Assembly: GCA_017621655.1 (NCBI GenBank)
Contig: JAGASS010000030.1
Location: forward strand, 1-58,663
Origin: Clostridia bacterium
Lineage (GTDB): Bacteria; Bacillota; Clostridia; Oscillospirales; CAG-272
DNA length: 58,663 bases
Reading direction: 5' to 3'
Below are positions 42,615 through 51,497 of the stretch, one piece after another; the first letter of the stretch is position 1, and every line of letters begins with the position of its first letter. Under the pieces are notes generated by a model that saw only the letters and a program-made list of their open reading frames with translations, was not told where the DNA came from and made no database searches. The position numbers and the translations under genes are program-made.

Positions 42615-45329
42615 TTATAATTCGATTCCGTTTATTACGAAGCAGTATCCGTCGTTCCAGGGTTTTTTCGCCCAAGTGCCCCAAAGAGTATCTTCTTTAT
42701 GGAAGCAGGCAGGCGTGACCTCGTATGTTTCGCCCTCCTCGATATGATGAGGTCCGAGGAGGTTACGAAGCGAGGTGATTATCGAAAACTCGATCTCGTT
42801 TTCACCGTCTGCTATGTAAGGCGAAATATCTATTGTGTATGGACGGAAGAGAATATCTCCTGCGTCGATACCGTTCACCTTTACTGATACCGACGATGCG
42901 AGCATCTTGTTAAATTCGAGCTTATAACTACCTTTTTTGAGATCGAATGTCTTTTTGACTGTCAGCTTGCCGTTAAAGAACGGGAAGCCCTGACGCTCGA
43001 TACCGTAAATGTCGATCTTTTCCTTCGGCGCGGAAATGACGAATTCGCCATTGTATCTTACTGCGTCCTTATCAAGAATCTCAAATTCGCCTTCCGTCTT
43101 TACCGAGAAGTTACCGATAAGGTATATGCTTTCGATCTCCATATCGTAGGTGAGCTTGTTTAGCTCTGTTTCAAAGATCTTTGATTTCTTTATGTTTTCA
43201 TAAACGGTCTTGCTTTGTTCAAAATCGCAGACGACGAGGATCTCGTTTTCTCCGATTTCAAAATATCTTGCAATATCGATCTTGCGGAATACTCTGTCGC
43301 GGTAATATCCGCAGTCCCTTTTTTCAATCTCCTTGCCGTTAACGAGGATTTTGAATATATCGGGCGTTTCGGTTACGAGATATAGCTCGTTCGGCAGATG
43401 ATCTGCCTTTACCGAATATTTCATATCGATCCTTACCTTGCGCTCAAGCGCGCACGCCTTTTCTTCAATCGAAATGACGGGAGCGTTTTCTTCGATCAGC
43501 TCGCCGTCGAAATAATACGTGCATTTATCGAGAGTTATCGCGTTCAGGTCGCAGCCGACTATCTCCCATTCACCGCTGAGGTCGATGGCTTTGCTTTCTG
43601 CCTTTGCTTCTGCTTTTTCGACGGGCTTTCTGTAATCGAGGACTATGGCACTTCCCGACGGCTCAAAAGCTATCTCTCCGTCAAACGTCTCGGTCTCTCC
43701 GTTTGTTGCGTTTAATATATGCGTTCCCTTTGCGATCCTTGCGGTAAGCTTTTCATCGACCGTGTTTACAAAATAGTACATATCAAACTCGTCAAAGGAT
43801 CGCTTCGTATATACGATTTCCTCGCGGTCGACGATGCTATTGGGTTTAATATCGTCTGTGCTGTAATATATTTTACCGCCCTGCTTTTCAAGCTCGGAAA
43901 GGAGCTTTTGAGTCGAAGCGTATAGGACTGTGTCGGGAAGAATAACGACAGAGGTATATTTCTGCTCGCCGATGATGAGCGTGCCGTTTTCGACGCGCGC
44001 GTATTCCTCCATAAGCGTTTCGTCGCCGAGGTGGAAGAGCACGTGCTTGCCTTCAAGGGCATCGATTGCTTTTTCAAATCTATCGTCGAGCTCGTTTATA
44101 AGCTCATTATCGCCGCCGCAGGAAAGAGTCCAAACGGTAGTTTGAGGGTGAATGAGAAGCGTGTCGCATTCCTTTTTGCCTCCCGAAAGAAGCATTCCGA
44201 TTCGGCTTACGTAATCGACAAATACGTTATACTTTTCCCACCACGGTTCCTGATAGGAGAACGCCGCAGGGTAGTCTCTTTTTCTGATACCTCGCAGACT
44301 GTACGCCGCAAGATGGGTGCAGAGAAGGTTTATTCCGCGCACCATCTGCCATTCAAACATCTGCTTCTGTTCTTCAAAGCTGACGTTCCAGCCGGTAAGC
44401 GCAAAGGTTTCTGAAAGAATCTGATCTTTACCGAATTGTGCTGCGACCGATGCGACCTGGTGCATCGTCGTTTTGCGGTTTTTGATGCGTCCGAGACAAT
44501 CCATACCGGGGATATGGAAATTCTTGTAGCTTGGCATTACGGCACCGTTCGGTCTAAGCTGACCGCCGAGCATTTCTTCCATTACCATGTGTCCCGTGAA
44601 TTTCAGCCCTCGCTCGTCGCACCACTTAAATATTTGTCCTGCGAAGCTTGTCGAAAAGAGCTTTGTGATAAGACGCCAGAATTTGATTCGCGTATCTTTG
44701 TAGTCGCCGTACTCAAAATAGAGGGCGGGGAGAAGGGAGATAAGATCCTCGCCGTATTCCTTTTTATATTCATCGGGAAGAACGAAGCTCCACGGAATAC
44801 CATCCTGTGAGAGCTGTGGCTCGTCTGTGAAGAACCCACTCAGATCGTTTCCGAATTTTTCATAATAAGGAAGGTATATTTCGTCAAGAAACGCTTTTGT
44901 TACTTCCTTGTCAAGCAGGTCAACGTAAAATGGGTTTACCTTATAATAGAAATGGTAGCCGTCGATATTCGCTATTGTGGTTTCGGTTTCCTTTTCACCC
45001 TTTTCGCAGAAGAGCGTTTTTTGCTGATATTTTACGCCCTTTCCGCTTATTACTCCGCCTCCGAATCCGCTTGGCCAACCGTTTTCGTCGTACGCCCATG
45101 CACCCATGCCGAGCTTTTTGCCTATTTCGACGCCTGCGGCAATATTATCGAACCATTCTTCTCCCATATACTCGGTCTGAAGACCGCCGCGAGCGTGCAT
45201 GAAGTATCCGCCGATGCCGACGTCGTGCATCTGCTCGATCTGCTTTGAGGTTTCCGCCGTGTTCAGCTTTTCGTTCCATGACCAGAAGGGAATAGGTCTA
45301 TACTTGTTCGGAATATTCTTGAAATCCAT
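42615..45329 (-). CDS. GH106-like glycoside hydrolase (alpha-L-rhamnosidase-like), paralogue 1
   Basis: The 904-residue product is the first gene of the operon and a close tandem paralogue of the next. The first ~90 residues are nearly identical; later parts, such as the region around 400-440 and the C-terminal sandwich, have drifted. The same candidate acids lie in FTDEPQLS and LSETFALTGW. No signal peptide, so it should act on imported oligosaccharides. GGAG precedes the ATG. The operon diverges from the ABC transporter at 45501, which may import its substrate or share its control. Confidence 0.85.
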   Translation of the reverse strand: MDFKNIPNKYRPIPFWSWNEKLNTAETSKQIEQMHDVGIGGYFMHARGGLQTEYMGEEWFDNIAAGVEIGKKLGMGAWAYDENGWPSGFGGGVISGKGVKYQQKTLFCEKGEKETETTIANIDGYHFYYKVNPFYVDLLDKEVTKAFLDEIYLPYYEKFGNDLSGFFTDEPQLSQDGIPWSFVLPDEYKKEYGEDLISLLPALYFEYGDYKDTRIKFWRLITKLFSTSFAGQIFKWCDERGLKFTGHMVMEEMLGGQLRPNGAVMPSYKNFHIPGMDCLGRIKNRKTTMHQVASVAAQFGKDQILSETFALTGWNVSFEEQKQMFEWQMVRGINLLCTHLAAYSLRGIRKRDYPAAFSYQEPWWEKYNVFVDYVSRIGMLLSGGKKECDTLLIHPQTTVWTLSCGGDNELINELDDRFEKAIDALEGKHVLFHLGDETLMEEYARVENGTLIIGEQKYTSVVILPDTVLYASTQKLLSELEKQGGKIYYSTDDIKPNSIVDREEIVYTKRSFDEFDMYYFVNTVDEKLTARIAKGTHILNATNGETETFDGEIAFEPSGSAIVLDYRKPVEKAEAKAESKAIDLSGEWEIVGCDLNAITLDKCTYYFDGELIEENAPVISIEEKACALERKVRIDMKYSVKADHLPNELYLVTETPDIFKILVNGKEIEKRDCGYYRDRVFRKIDIARYFEIGENEILVVCDFEQSKTVYENIKKSKIFETELNKLTYDMEIESIYLIGNFSVKTEGEFEILDKDAVRYNGEFVISAPKEKIDIYGIERQGFPFFNGKLTVKKTFDLKKGSYKLEFNKMLASSVSVKVNGIDAGDILFRPYTIDISPYIADGENEIEFSIITSLRNLLGPHHIEEGETYEVTPACFHKEDTLWGTWAKKPWNDGYCFVINGIEL

Positions 45330-45356
45330 GTGCGCGTTCTCCTTTATTTGCTACAT

Positions 45357-45403
45357 TTATGATACATTAAAAGGAAGTTATTGTCAACAAGATCGTATCA
45401 TAA
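45357..45403. promoter_or_regulatory. Inverted-repeat operator TTATGATAC / GTATCATAA
   Basis: 9-bp arms at 45357-45365 and 45395-45403. The left arm covers the -10 of the GH106 promoter and the right arm lies behind its -35. A third copy, TTATGATAA at 45441-45449, sits in the spacer of the divergent ABC promoter. The pattern suggests a shared repressor site. Confidence 0.55.
45359..45387 (-). promoter_or_regulatory. Promoter of the GH106-like operon
   Basis: Minus strand TTGACA (45387-45382), 17-bp spacer, TATCAT (45364-45359). Confidence 0.75.
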
Positions 45404-45435
45404 AAAAATGTTATGCAAATATTAAAAACATTTGC

Positions 45436-45464
45436 TTGACTTATGATAAACGTTGTACTATAAT
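45436..45464 (+). promoter_or_regulatory. Promoter of the ABC transporter operon
   Basis: TTGACT (45436-45441), 17-bp spacer, TATAAT (45459-45464). The leader is only about 30 nt, too short for a T-box. Confidence 0.82.
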
Positions 45465-45500
45465 GAGTGCATCACAAATTCCAAAGGACGGTTTGAAACC

Positions 45501-46502
45501 ATGAAAAAACTGATTGCATTTATTATAACGGCGGCAATGCTTTTCGCACTTGCTTCCTGCACAAAGCCCGCTGACGAGAAGGTCACGGTCAATTCCGACG
45601 GCGAGTATACTGTCGGTATCTGCCAGCTAGTTGAGCATCCTGCTCTCGACGCGGCAACGAAGGGCTTTGTCGATACCCTTAAAGCCGAGTACGGCGATAA
45701 GGTCACGATCATCGAAAATAACGCACAGAACGATACGACGGTCTGCTCGACCATTATCAGTAACCTTGTTAACAAGAAGGTCGACCTTATTATGGCGAAC
45801 GCTACTCCCGCGCTTCAGGCGGCAGTCGGCGGAACGAGAAAGATCCCGATCCTCGGCACCTCGATCACCGAATACGGCGTTGCTCTCGGAATCAAGAACT
45901 TCTCGGGTACTGTCGGTAAGAACATTTCCGGTACTGCCGATCTTGCTCCGCTTGACCAGCAGGCGAAGATGGTAAAGGACCTTTTCCCTGAGGCAAAGAC
46001 CGTAGCACTTCTTTACTGCTCGGCAGAGGCAAATTCCAAGTATCAGGTCAAGGTCATCAAGGACGAGCTTGTTAAGCTCGGAATCAAGAAGTCGGACATC
46101 AAGGAATATCCCTTCTCCGATTCTAACGACGTAGCTTCCGTTGCGGCTGCAGCTGCAAAGTGCGACGTTATCTACGCTCCGACCGATAATACAGTTGCTA
46201 ACTGCGCAGGCGCTATCAACGGCGCTATCGGAAGCACTCCCCTTATTGCGGGCGAGTCCGGCATCTGCTCCGGCTGCGGAGTTGCTACTCTTTCCATCGA
46301 CTACTACGATCTTGGTGTTGCAACCGGTAAGATGGCAATAAAGATCCTTAACGGAGAAATGTCGGTTACCGATATGCCTATTGAATACGCTACCGAGTTT
46401 ACCAAGATGTATAACCCCGTTAAGTGCGCACAGCTCGGTATCGATACCGCGGCTCTTGAAGCGGCAGGTTACGTTGCTATTGACATGGGCGACGAGAAAT
46501 AA
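45501..46502 (+). CDS. ABC transporter substrate-binding lipoprotein (TrpX-like, ABC_sub_bind family)
   Basis: A 333-residue lipoprotein with lipobox LASC (Cys20). The type-I periplasmic-binding fold is clear: YTVGICQLVEHPALDAATKG, VDLIMANATPALQAAV, VALLYCSAEANSKYQV and DVIYAPTDNTVANC are typical of the family named for TrpX. Family members are linked to tryptophan/tyrosine or other small-molecule uptake, but specificity is not settled. ATG 45501 follows AAAGGACGG. A strong hairpin after the stop may raise its level over the permease. Confidence 0.88.
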   Translation: MKKLIAFIITAAMLFALASCTKPADEKVTVNSDGEYTVGICQLVEHPALDAATKGFVDTLKAEYGDKVTIIENNAQNDTTVCSTIISNLVNKKVDLIMANATPALQAAVGGTRKIPILGTSITEYGVALGIKNFSGTVGKNISGTADLAPLDQQAKMVKDLFPEAKTVALLYCSAEANSKYQVKVIKDELVKLGIKKSDIKEYPFSDSNDVASVAAAAAKCDVIYAPTDNTVANCAGAINGAIGSTPLIAGESGICSGCGVATLSIDYYDLGVATGKMAIKILNGEMSVTDMPIEYATEFTKMYNPVKCAQLGIDTAALEAAGYVAIDMGDEK

Positions 46503-46528
46503 TACAGTAACTGAAATATAACGAGACA

Positions 46529-46554
46529 CGGAGCCGCGTGTAAATGCGGCTCCG
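46529..46554 (+). other. Intercistronic hairpin between binding protein and permease
   Basis: GGAGCCGC / GCGGCTCC with no T-run. Hairpins here commonly protect the binding-protein mRNA and lower permease expression; that role is inferred. Confidence 0.7.
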
Positions 46555-46581
46555 AACTCTGCGTTTTAAGAGGATATAAAA

Positions 46582-47511
46582 ATGGAATTTTTTTCGGAAT
46601 TTTTTAGCTACTTGGGCGGTACTGCTCCGAGCATAGCCGCGCAGGGAATGATCTGGGGTATTATGGCGATCGGTGTCTTTATTACCTTCAGAATACTCGA
46701 TATTGCCGATCTTACGGTTGACGGCTCGATAGTAACCGGTGCGGCGGTCTGTATCGTTGCTTTCCAAAGCGGAATGAACATCTGGGTCGCAATTTTGCTT
46801 GCGACTCTTGCGGGAATGCTCTGCGGTCTTGTTACGGGACTTCTTCATACCGCGCTCGGTATTCCGCCGATACTCGCGGGAATACTTACACAGCAGTCGC
46901 TTTGGACAGTAAACCTGATGCTTGCCGGCTCGAGCTTGTCCTTTACCTTCTTTGAGCAAGATCAGCTTCTCGTCGTTCCGCTTGAAGAGCGTATCGGAAA
47001 TACCGACCTTGTACTCGTCGGCCTCGTTGCCGTCGTTATCGCTGTTCTTTACTGGTTCTTCGGAACCGAGCTTGGCGCATCGCTCCGCGCAACGGGTAAC
47101 AACCCGAATATGAGCCGCGCGCAGGGCATAAATACGAGCTTTGCAAAGGTCCTCGGTCTCGTTATCAGTAACGGTATAGTTGCTCTTTCGGGTGCGCTTC
47201 TCGTTCAGTACAGTAACGGCTACAATATCAATATGGGACGCGGCGCGATAGTTATCGGTCTTGCGGCAGTCGTAGTCGGTGAGGCGATCGTCTCGAAGAT
47301 CTCCTCGGGATTCATTCCGCGTCTGATCGGCGTAATTCTCGGCGGTATAATCTACTTCCTCGTATATCAGCTCGTCCTCTTCTTCGATATCGAGGCGAAT
47401 CTGCTTAAAATGCTCTCCGCGGCGATCATAGCGGTATTCCTCGGTGTTCCTTACCTCAAAAAGAGATACGGCAAGAAGAAGGCAAAGAAGGAGGTAAAGA
47501 CCAATGCTTGA
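46582..47511 (+). CDS. ABC transporter permease (TrpY-like)
   Basis: A 309-residue integral membrane protein of the BPD_transp_2 type with about nine helices. It includes GMIWGIMAIGVFITFRILDIADLTVDGSI near the N-terminus and the EAA-like coupling segment GASLRATGNNPNMSRAQGI. The C-terminus is Lys-rich and cytosolic. GAGGATA precedes the ATG; its end overlaps the ATPase gene by 8 nt. Confidence 0.9.
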   Translation: MEFFSEFFSYLGGTAPSIAAQGMIWGIMAIGVFITFRILDIADLTVDGSIVTGAAVCIVAFQSGMNIWVAILLATLAGMLCGLVTGLLHTALGIPPILAGILTQQSLWTVNLMLAGSSLSFTFFEQDQLLVVPLEERIGNTDLVLVGLVAVVIAVLYWFFGTELGASLRATGNNPNMSRAQGINTSFAKVLGLVISNGIVALSGALLVQYSNGYNINMGRGAIVIGLAAVVVGEAIVSKISSGFIPRLIGVILGGIIYFLVYQLVLFFDIEANLLKMLSAAIIAVFLGVPYLKKRYGKKKAKKEVKTNA

Positions 47512-48298
47512 GATCAAGAACGTAACAAAGATATTCAACGGCGGTACCGTTAATGAAAAGGTCGCCCTTTCCGACGTTTCGCTTACACTTGAAGATGGTG
47601 ACTTCGTAACCGTCATCGGCGGTAACGGCGCAGGTAAATCTACGATACTCAATATGGTCGCCGGCGTTTATCCCGTTGATGCGGGAAATATCGTTATAGA
47701 CGGCGTTGACGTAACACGTCTTCCCGAGCATAAAAGAGCAAAATATATCGGCCGCGTTTTCCAGGATCCTATGATGGGAACTGCGGCAGATATGTGGGTC
47801 GAGGAAAACCTCGCTATCGCTGACAGACGCGGAAAAAGACGCGGCTTCAGCTGGGCGATCACAAAAAAGGACAAGGCGAAGTATAAGGAGCTGCTTAAGC
47901 AGCTTGACCTTGGGCTTGAAACGAGAATGACCTCGAAGATGGGACTTCTTTCGGGTGGTCAGCGCCAGGCGATAACGCTTCTTATGGCGACGCTCAAGCG
48001 TCCGAAGCTTCTCCTTCTCGACGAGCATACTGCTGCTCTTGACCCCAAGACCGCGGCGAAGGTGCTTGAAATAACTGACCGTCTCGTTAAGGAGAATTCT
48101 CTTACCGCGCTTATGGTAACCCATAATATGAAGGACGCAATCGCTTACGGAAACCGTCTTATCATGATGAACGCAGGTAAGGTCATCCTTGACGTAAAGG
48201 GTGAGGAAAAGAAGAATCTTACTATCGAAGCACTGCTTGAAATGTTCACAAAGGCGTCGGGCGCAGAATTTGCCTCCGACAGAGCACTGCTCAGTTAA
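47504..48298 (+). CDS. ABC transporter ATP-binding protein (TrpZ-like)
   Basis: The 264-residue ATPase of the importer. Walker A is GGNGAGKST (39-47), the signature LLSGGQRQA near 150 and Walker B LLLLDEH near 170, with His in the H-loop VTHNMKDA. AAGGAGG precedes the ATG inside the permease gene. Third gene of the operon, ended by a hairpin. Confidence 0.93.
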   Translation: MLEIKNVTKIFNGGTVNEKVALSDVSLTLEDGDFVTVIGGNGAGKSTILNMVAGVYPVDAGNIVIDGVDVTRLPEHKRAKYIGRVFQDPMMGTAADMWVEENLAIADRRGKRRGFSWAITKKDKAKYKELLKQLDLGLETRMTSKMGLLSGGQRQAITLLMATLKRPKLLLLDEHTAALDPKTAAKVLEITDRLVKENSLTALMVTHNMKDAIAYGNRLIMMNAGKVILDVKGEEKKNLTIEALLEMFTKASGAEFASDRALLS

Positions 48299-48303
48299 AA
48301 ATC

Positions 48304-48340
48304 AAGCCCCGCGTAAGCTGCGGGGCTTGTTTGCAATTTT
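48304..48340 (+). terminator. Terminator of the ABC operon
   Basis: AAGCCCCGC / GCGGGGCTT followed by a T-rich but broken tract. Confidence 0.75.
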
Positions 48341-48355
48341 GAAAAGGAAAATTAT

Positions 48356-49084
48356 ATGAAAAAAGCCGTTTTGGTTCTTCTGATAACCATATCGTTACAG
48401 CTCATTTCCTGTTCGCACGGACGCGGAGACGGAAGTGCCGCGTCGGGAGTTAAGCCGCTTGAAAAGGAAAGCACTGTAGATACTCTCGCGCCTCCGACCG
48501 ATCCCGAAATAATCTCCGAGCTTGCAGTCAAGGATTTTATGGATACCGAGGAATATTCGTCGGTAAGGGAATATCCTGTTGAGTACGTTATGGTGCATTT
48601 CTGCTCCGAGGTCGTAAATAGCAAAAACGATCCTTATAACGCGGCGAACATTAAAAAGACATTCGAGAAAAATAACGTCAGCATAAATTATATAATTCTG
48701 CGTGACGGAACGATTCAGTGCTGGATTCCCGAACAGCGCGTTGCCTGGCACGCAGGTAAGGGCGTTTGGGGCGATGACGAAAAGTATACCGATAAGATGA
48801 ATAAGTACAGCATAGGCATAGAGCTTACCGCTATCGGCTCGAAAAACGACATGAAGCAGTACGTTTCATCTTCATATTACAACTCTATCCCGAAGTCGCT
48901 TATCGGATTTACCGATGCGCAGTATGAATCGCTGACCGCGCTTCTACGCGATATATGTCAGCGCTGGTCGGTGCCTATCGACCGCGAGCATATAATCGGT
49001 CACTCGGAATACAGTCCTCTCAAAGCAGATCCGGGCGAGCTTTTCGACTGGGATAGAGTTATGACGGGACTCGGAGAGCAGTAG
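48356..49084 (+). CDS. N-acetylmuramoyl-L-alanine amidase lipoprotein (Amidase_2/PGRP type)
   Basis: A 242-residue lipoprotein with lipobox LISC (Cys19). The Amidase_2 zinc ligands are visible as H81 (VMVHFCSE), H216 (IIGHSEYSP) and D225 (ADPGELFDW), with the substrate segment INYIILRDGTIQCWIPEQRV and VAWHAGKG. It cleaves the lactyl-amide bond between MurNAc and the stem peptide, for wall turnover or recycling, on the outer membrane face. AAGGAAAA precedes the ATG; it follows the ABC operon closely but past a hairpin. Confidence 0.92.
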   Translation: MKKAVLVLLITISLQLISCSHGRGDGSAASGVKPLEKESTVDTLAPPTDPEIISELAVKDFMDTEEYSSVREYPVEYVMVHFCSEVVNSKNDPYNAANIKKTFEKNNVSINYIILRDGTIQCWIPEQRVAWHAGKGVWGDDEKYTDKMNKYSIGIELTAIGSKNDMKQYVSSSYYNSIPKSLIGFTDAQYESLTALLRDICQRWSVPIDREHIIGHSEYSPLKADPGELFDWDRVMTGLGEQ

Positions 49085-49307
49085 AGAAAGGGATATTGCT
49101 TCTTTATAGCTCAAAAGTGAAAATCGTACAAATTTAAGATAAAATCCGAGTAGTCAAATAACTAAATATTCGGTACTATGATAGTAGCATATTAAAAATG
49201 TGATAAATGCGTTGCCCTGCGGATTCACGGTGAAAAAAGATAAATACTGAATTTTCGAGGGCATCTGTATTAATGATCCTGACATAAGAAAGGCACGGTA
49301 AATAACT
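49085..49307. other. 223-bp gap with a possible leader
   Basis: A weak promoter-like pair (TAGTCA 49151, 17 bp, TACTAT 49174) is followed by a foldable segment: GCCCT (49214-49218) with AGGGC (49258-49262), inside which ATTCA pairs with TGAAT. It may be the 5' leader of the isomerase gene. No gene or terminator is seen. Confidence 0.35.
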
Positions 49308-50276
49308 ATGAAATTAAGCGTTCTTGCGAACCTTTACGGTACGAAAACTCTTGACGAAACTCTCTCTATAATGAATAATATCGGTGTTGATACCGTTGAA
49401 ATCGGCGCAGGCGGATATCCCGGAAAGAGCCACTGCGATCCTGCAGTCCTTCTTACCGATAAAAACGAATTTTACAAATTCCGCGAGACCTTCAATAAGC
49501 ACGCAATCAATATCTGTGCGCTCGCGGCACACGGAAACCCCGTTCATCCCGATAAGGATATTGCGAAGAGCTTTGATTCTGATTTCAAAAATGCCGTCCT
49601 GCTTGCAGAGCAGCTTGAGATCGATACCGTTATCACCTTCTCGGGCTGTCCCGGCGACCACGAGGGCGCAAAGTACCCGAACTGGGTGACATGCCCCTGG
49701 CCTGATGATTACCTTAAGATCCTCGACTGGCAGTGGAACGAGGTGCTTCTGCCTTACTGGCACGACACCGCCGCTTTTGCGCGTGAGCACGGCGTAACGA
49801 GAATAGCATTTGAGATGCACCCCGGCTTCTGCGTATACAATCCCGAAACTATGCTTCGTATAAGACGCGAGGTCGGCGATACGCTCGGTGCGAATTTCGA
49901 TCCGTCTCATCTTATCTGGCAGGGAATAGATCCCGTTGCGGCAATCCGCGAGCTTTCGGGCGCAATCTATCACGTTCACGCAAAGGATACCAAGATAGAT
50001 AAGTACAATACCGCAAAGAACGGCGTGCTTGACACCAAGCACTACGGTGACGAGCTTAACCGTTCCTGGATATTCCGAGCAGTCGGCTTCGGTAACGACG
50101 CAAGCTACTGGAGAGATATGATCTCAGCACTTCAGCTCTCGGGTTACGACAGAGTTATGTCGATCGAGCACGAGGACAGCTTGATGTCTATCGACGAGGG
50201 ACTTAAGAAGGCGGTTGACTTTATTCGTCCTCTTATCATTAACGATCCCAAGCCCGGAACTATGAGCTGGGCGTAA
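49308..50276 (+). CDS. Sugar phosphate isomerase/epimerase (TIM barrel)
   Basis: A 322-residue xylose-isomerase-like barrel. Metal-site pieces are FEMHPGF, NFDPSHLIWQG, HVHAKDT and SIEHEDS, each holding the expected Glu/Asp/His. Members of this branch act on keto-sugars, inositols or deoxy-sugar derivatives. It is followed 25 nt later by a Gfo/Idh dehydrogenase, the usual pair for oxidising and isomerising unusual sugars or polyols. Substrate not known. Confidence 0.88.
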   Translation: MKLSVLANLYGTKTLDETLSIMNNIGVDTVEIGAGGYPGKSHCDPAVLLTDKNEFYKFRETFNKHAINICALAAHGNPVHPDKDIAKSFDSDFKNAVLLAEQLEIDTVITFSGCPGDHEGAKYPNWVTCPWPDDYLKILDWQWNEVLLPYWHDTAAFAREHGVTRIAFEMHPGFCVYNPETMLRIRREVGDTLGANFDPSHLIWQGIDPVAAIRELSGAIYHVHAKDTKIDKYNTAKNGVLDTKHYGDELNRSWIFRAVGFGNDASYWRDMISALQLSGYDRVMSIEHEDSLMSIDEGLKKAVDFIRPLIINDPKPGTMSWA

Positions 50277-50301
50277 TAAAACTTATTTTGAGGAAAGACA
50301 A

Positions 50302-51357
50302 ATGGCAGACAAAAAGAAATTGGTAGTCGTCGGTTACGGCGGAATGGGCGGCTGGCACGTTGGATTTGCTCAGAAGAGCGACGTAATTGAGCTTGCCGGT
50401 ATTTATGATATTAAAGAGGAGCGCCGTGCGCTCGCACGCGAGAACGGAATCCGTGCTTATAATTCGCTCGATGAGGTGCTCAGCGATCCCGAAGTCGATA
50501 TTATAACCATCGCAACTCCGAACGATCATCATAAGGAAATTGCAATTGCCGCGCTTAACGCAGGCAAGAACGTTATTTCCGAGAAGCCCGTTTGCATGAA
50601 TTCCGAGGAGCTTGAGGCGGTAATTGCCGTTGCAAACAAGGTCGGAAAGCTCTTTACTGTCCATCAGAACCGCCGCTGGGACACTGATAAAATGCGTATT
50701 GCCGATCTCTATAAAAAGGGAACTATCGGCAAGATGCTCAATATCGAAAGCCGAATCCACGGCTCGCGCGGTATTCCCGGTGACTGGAGAAAGGTAAAGA
50801 GCGAGGGCGGCGGAATGGTCCTCGACTGGGGCGTGCATCTTATCGACCAGGCGATCATGATCCTCGAGGACGTCAAGATAAAGAGCATTTACGCGCGTCT
50901 TGACCACGTTACGAATACCGAGGTAGACGACGGATGCCATATCGTCCTCGGCTTTGAAAACGGCGTCGATTATACTATCGAGGTCGGAACGAGCAACTAC
51001 ATAAATATGCCGCGCTTCTACGCAAGAGGCGATAAGGGTACTGCGATAATCGTAAACTGGAACGAGCCGATGAAGGTCGTTGTTAAGCGCGTCGGCGAGG
51101 AAAAGGACGCAACGCCCATAAAGGCAGAGTCGGGGCTTACCAAGACTATGGCTCCGCGTGACGAGGACACGGTCGACACCTTTGAAGTGCCGATGCCGCC
51201 GTCTGACGTTCACGACTTCTATCGCAATTTCTGTGCCTCGATCGACGGCAAGGAAACGCAGATCGTCACTCACGATCAGATGCGCCGCGTAATGAAGGTC
51301 ATGGAATATACCTTTGAGAGCGCGGAGAAAAATCAGGTTCTTAAGGTAAATATTTGA
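50302..51357 (+). CDS. Gfo/Idh/MocA family oxidoreductase
   Basis: A 351-residue NAD(P)-dependent dehydrogenase. VVVGYGGMGGWHVGF is the Rossmann nucleotide loop, EKPVCMNSEEL the EKP motif (about 94), and GGGMVLDWGVHLIDQAI (about 172-188) the substrate-site segment. GAGGAAAG precedes the ATG. It pairs with the upstream isomerase in one operon and ends at a terminator. It differs clearly from the other Gfo/Idh protein at 16878. Confidence 0.9.
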   Translation: MADKKKLVVVGYGGMGGWHVGFAQKSDVIELAGIYDIKEERRALARENGIRAYNSLDEVLSDPEVDIITIATPNDHHKEIAIAALNAGKNVISEKPVCMNSEELEAVIAVANKVGKLFTVHQNRRWDTDKMRIADLYKKGTIGKMLNIESRIHGSRGIPGDWRKVKSEGGGMVLDWGVHLIDQAIMILEDVKIKSIYARLDHVTNTEVDDGCHIVLGFENGVDYTIEVGTSNYINMPRFYARGDKGTAIIVNWNEPMKVVVKRVGEEKDATPIKAESGLTKTMAPRDEDTVDTFEVPMPPSDVHDFYRNFCASIDGKETQIVTHDQMRRVMKVMEYTFESAEKNQVLKVNI

Positions 51358-51359
51358 TG

Positions 51360-51396
51360 AAAAATTCCCGATGCTTAGGCGTTGGGAATTTTTTGT
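51360..51396 (+). terminator. Intrinsic terminator
   Basis: AAAAATTCCC / GGGAATTTTT with T-run, just behind the oxidoreductase stop. Confidence 0.82.
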
Positions 51397-51439
51397 TGTG
51401 AAAATTACGGGTTTAAGGCAAAAAACAGTAAAGAAAGTG

Positions 51440-51468
51440 TTGACTTTTCACAACAAAAATGATAAAAT
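51440..51468 (+). promoter_or_regulatory. Promoter of metallophosphoesterase 1
   Basis: TTGACT (51440-51445), 17-bp spacer, TAAAAT (51463-51468). Confidence 0.78.
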
Positions 51469-51497
51469 TGTTACAGAAAAAAATTTAGGAGAAATTT

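Noticed and set aside
45330..45500. T-box riboswitch before the TrpX-like gene
   Set aside because: The predicted transcript leader is only about 30 nt and has no T-box sequence.
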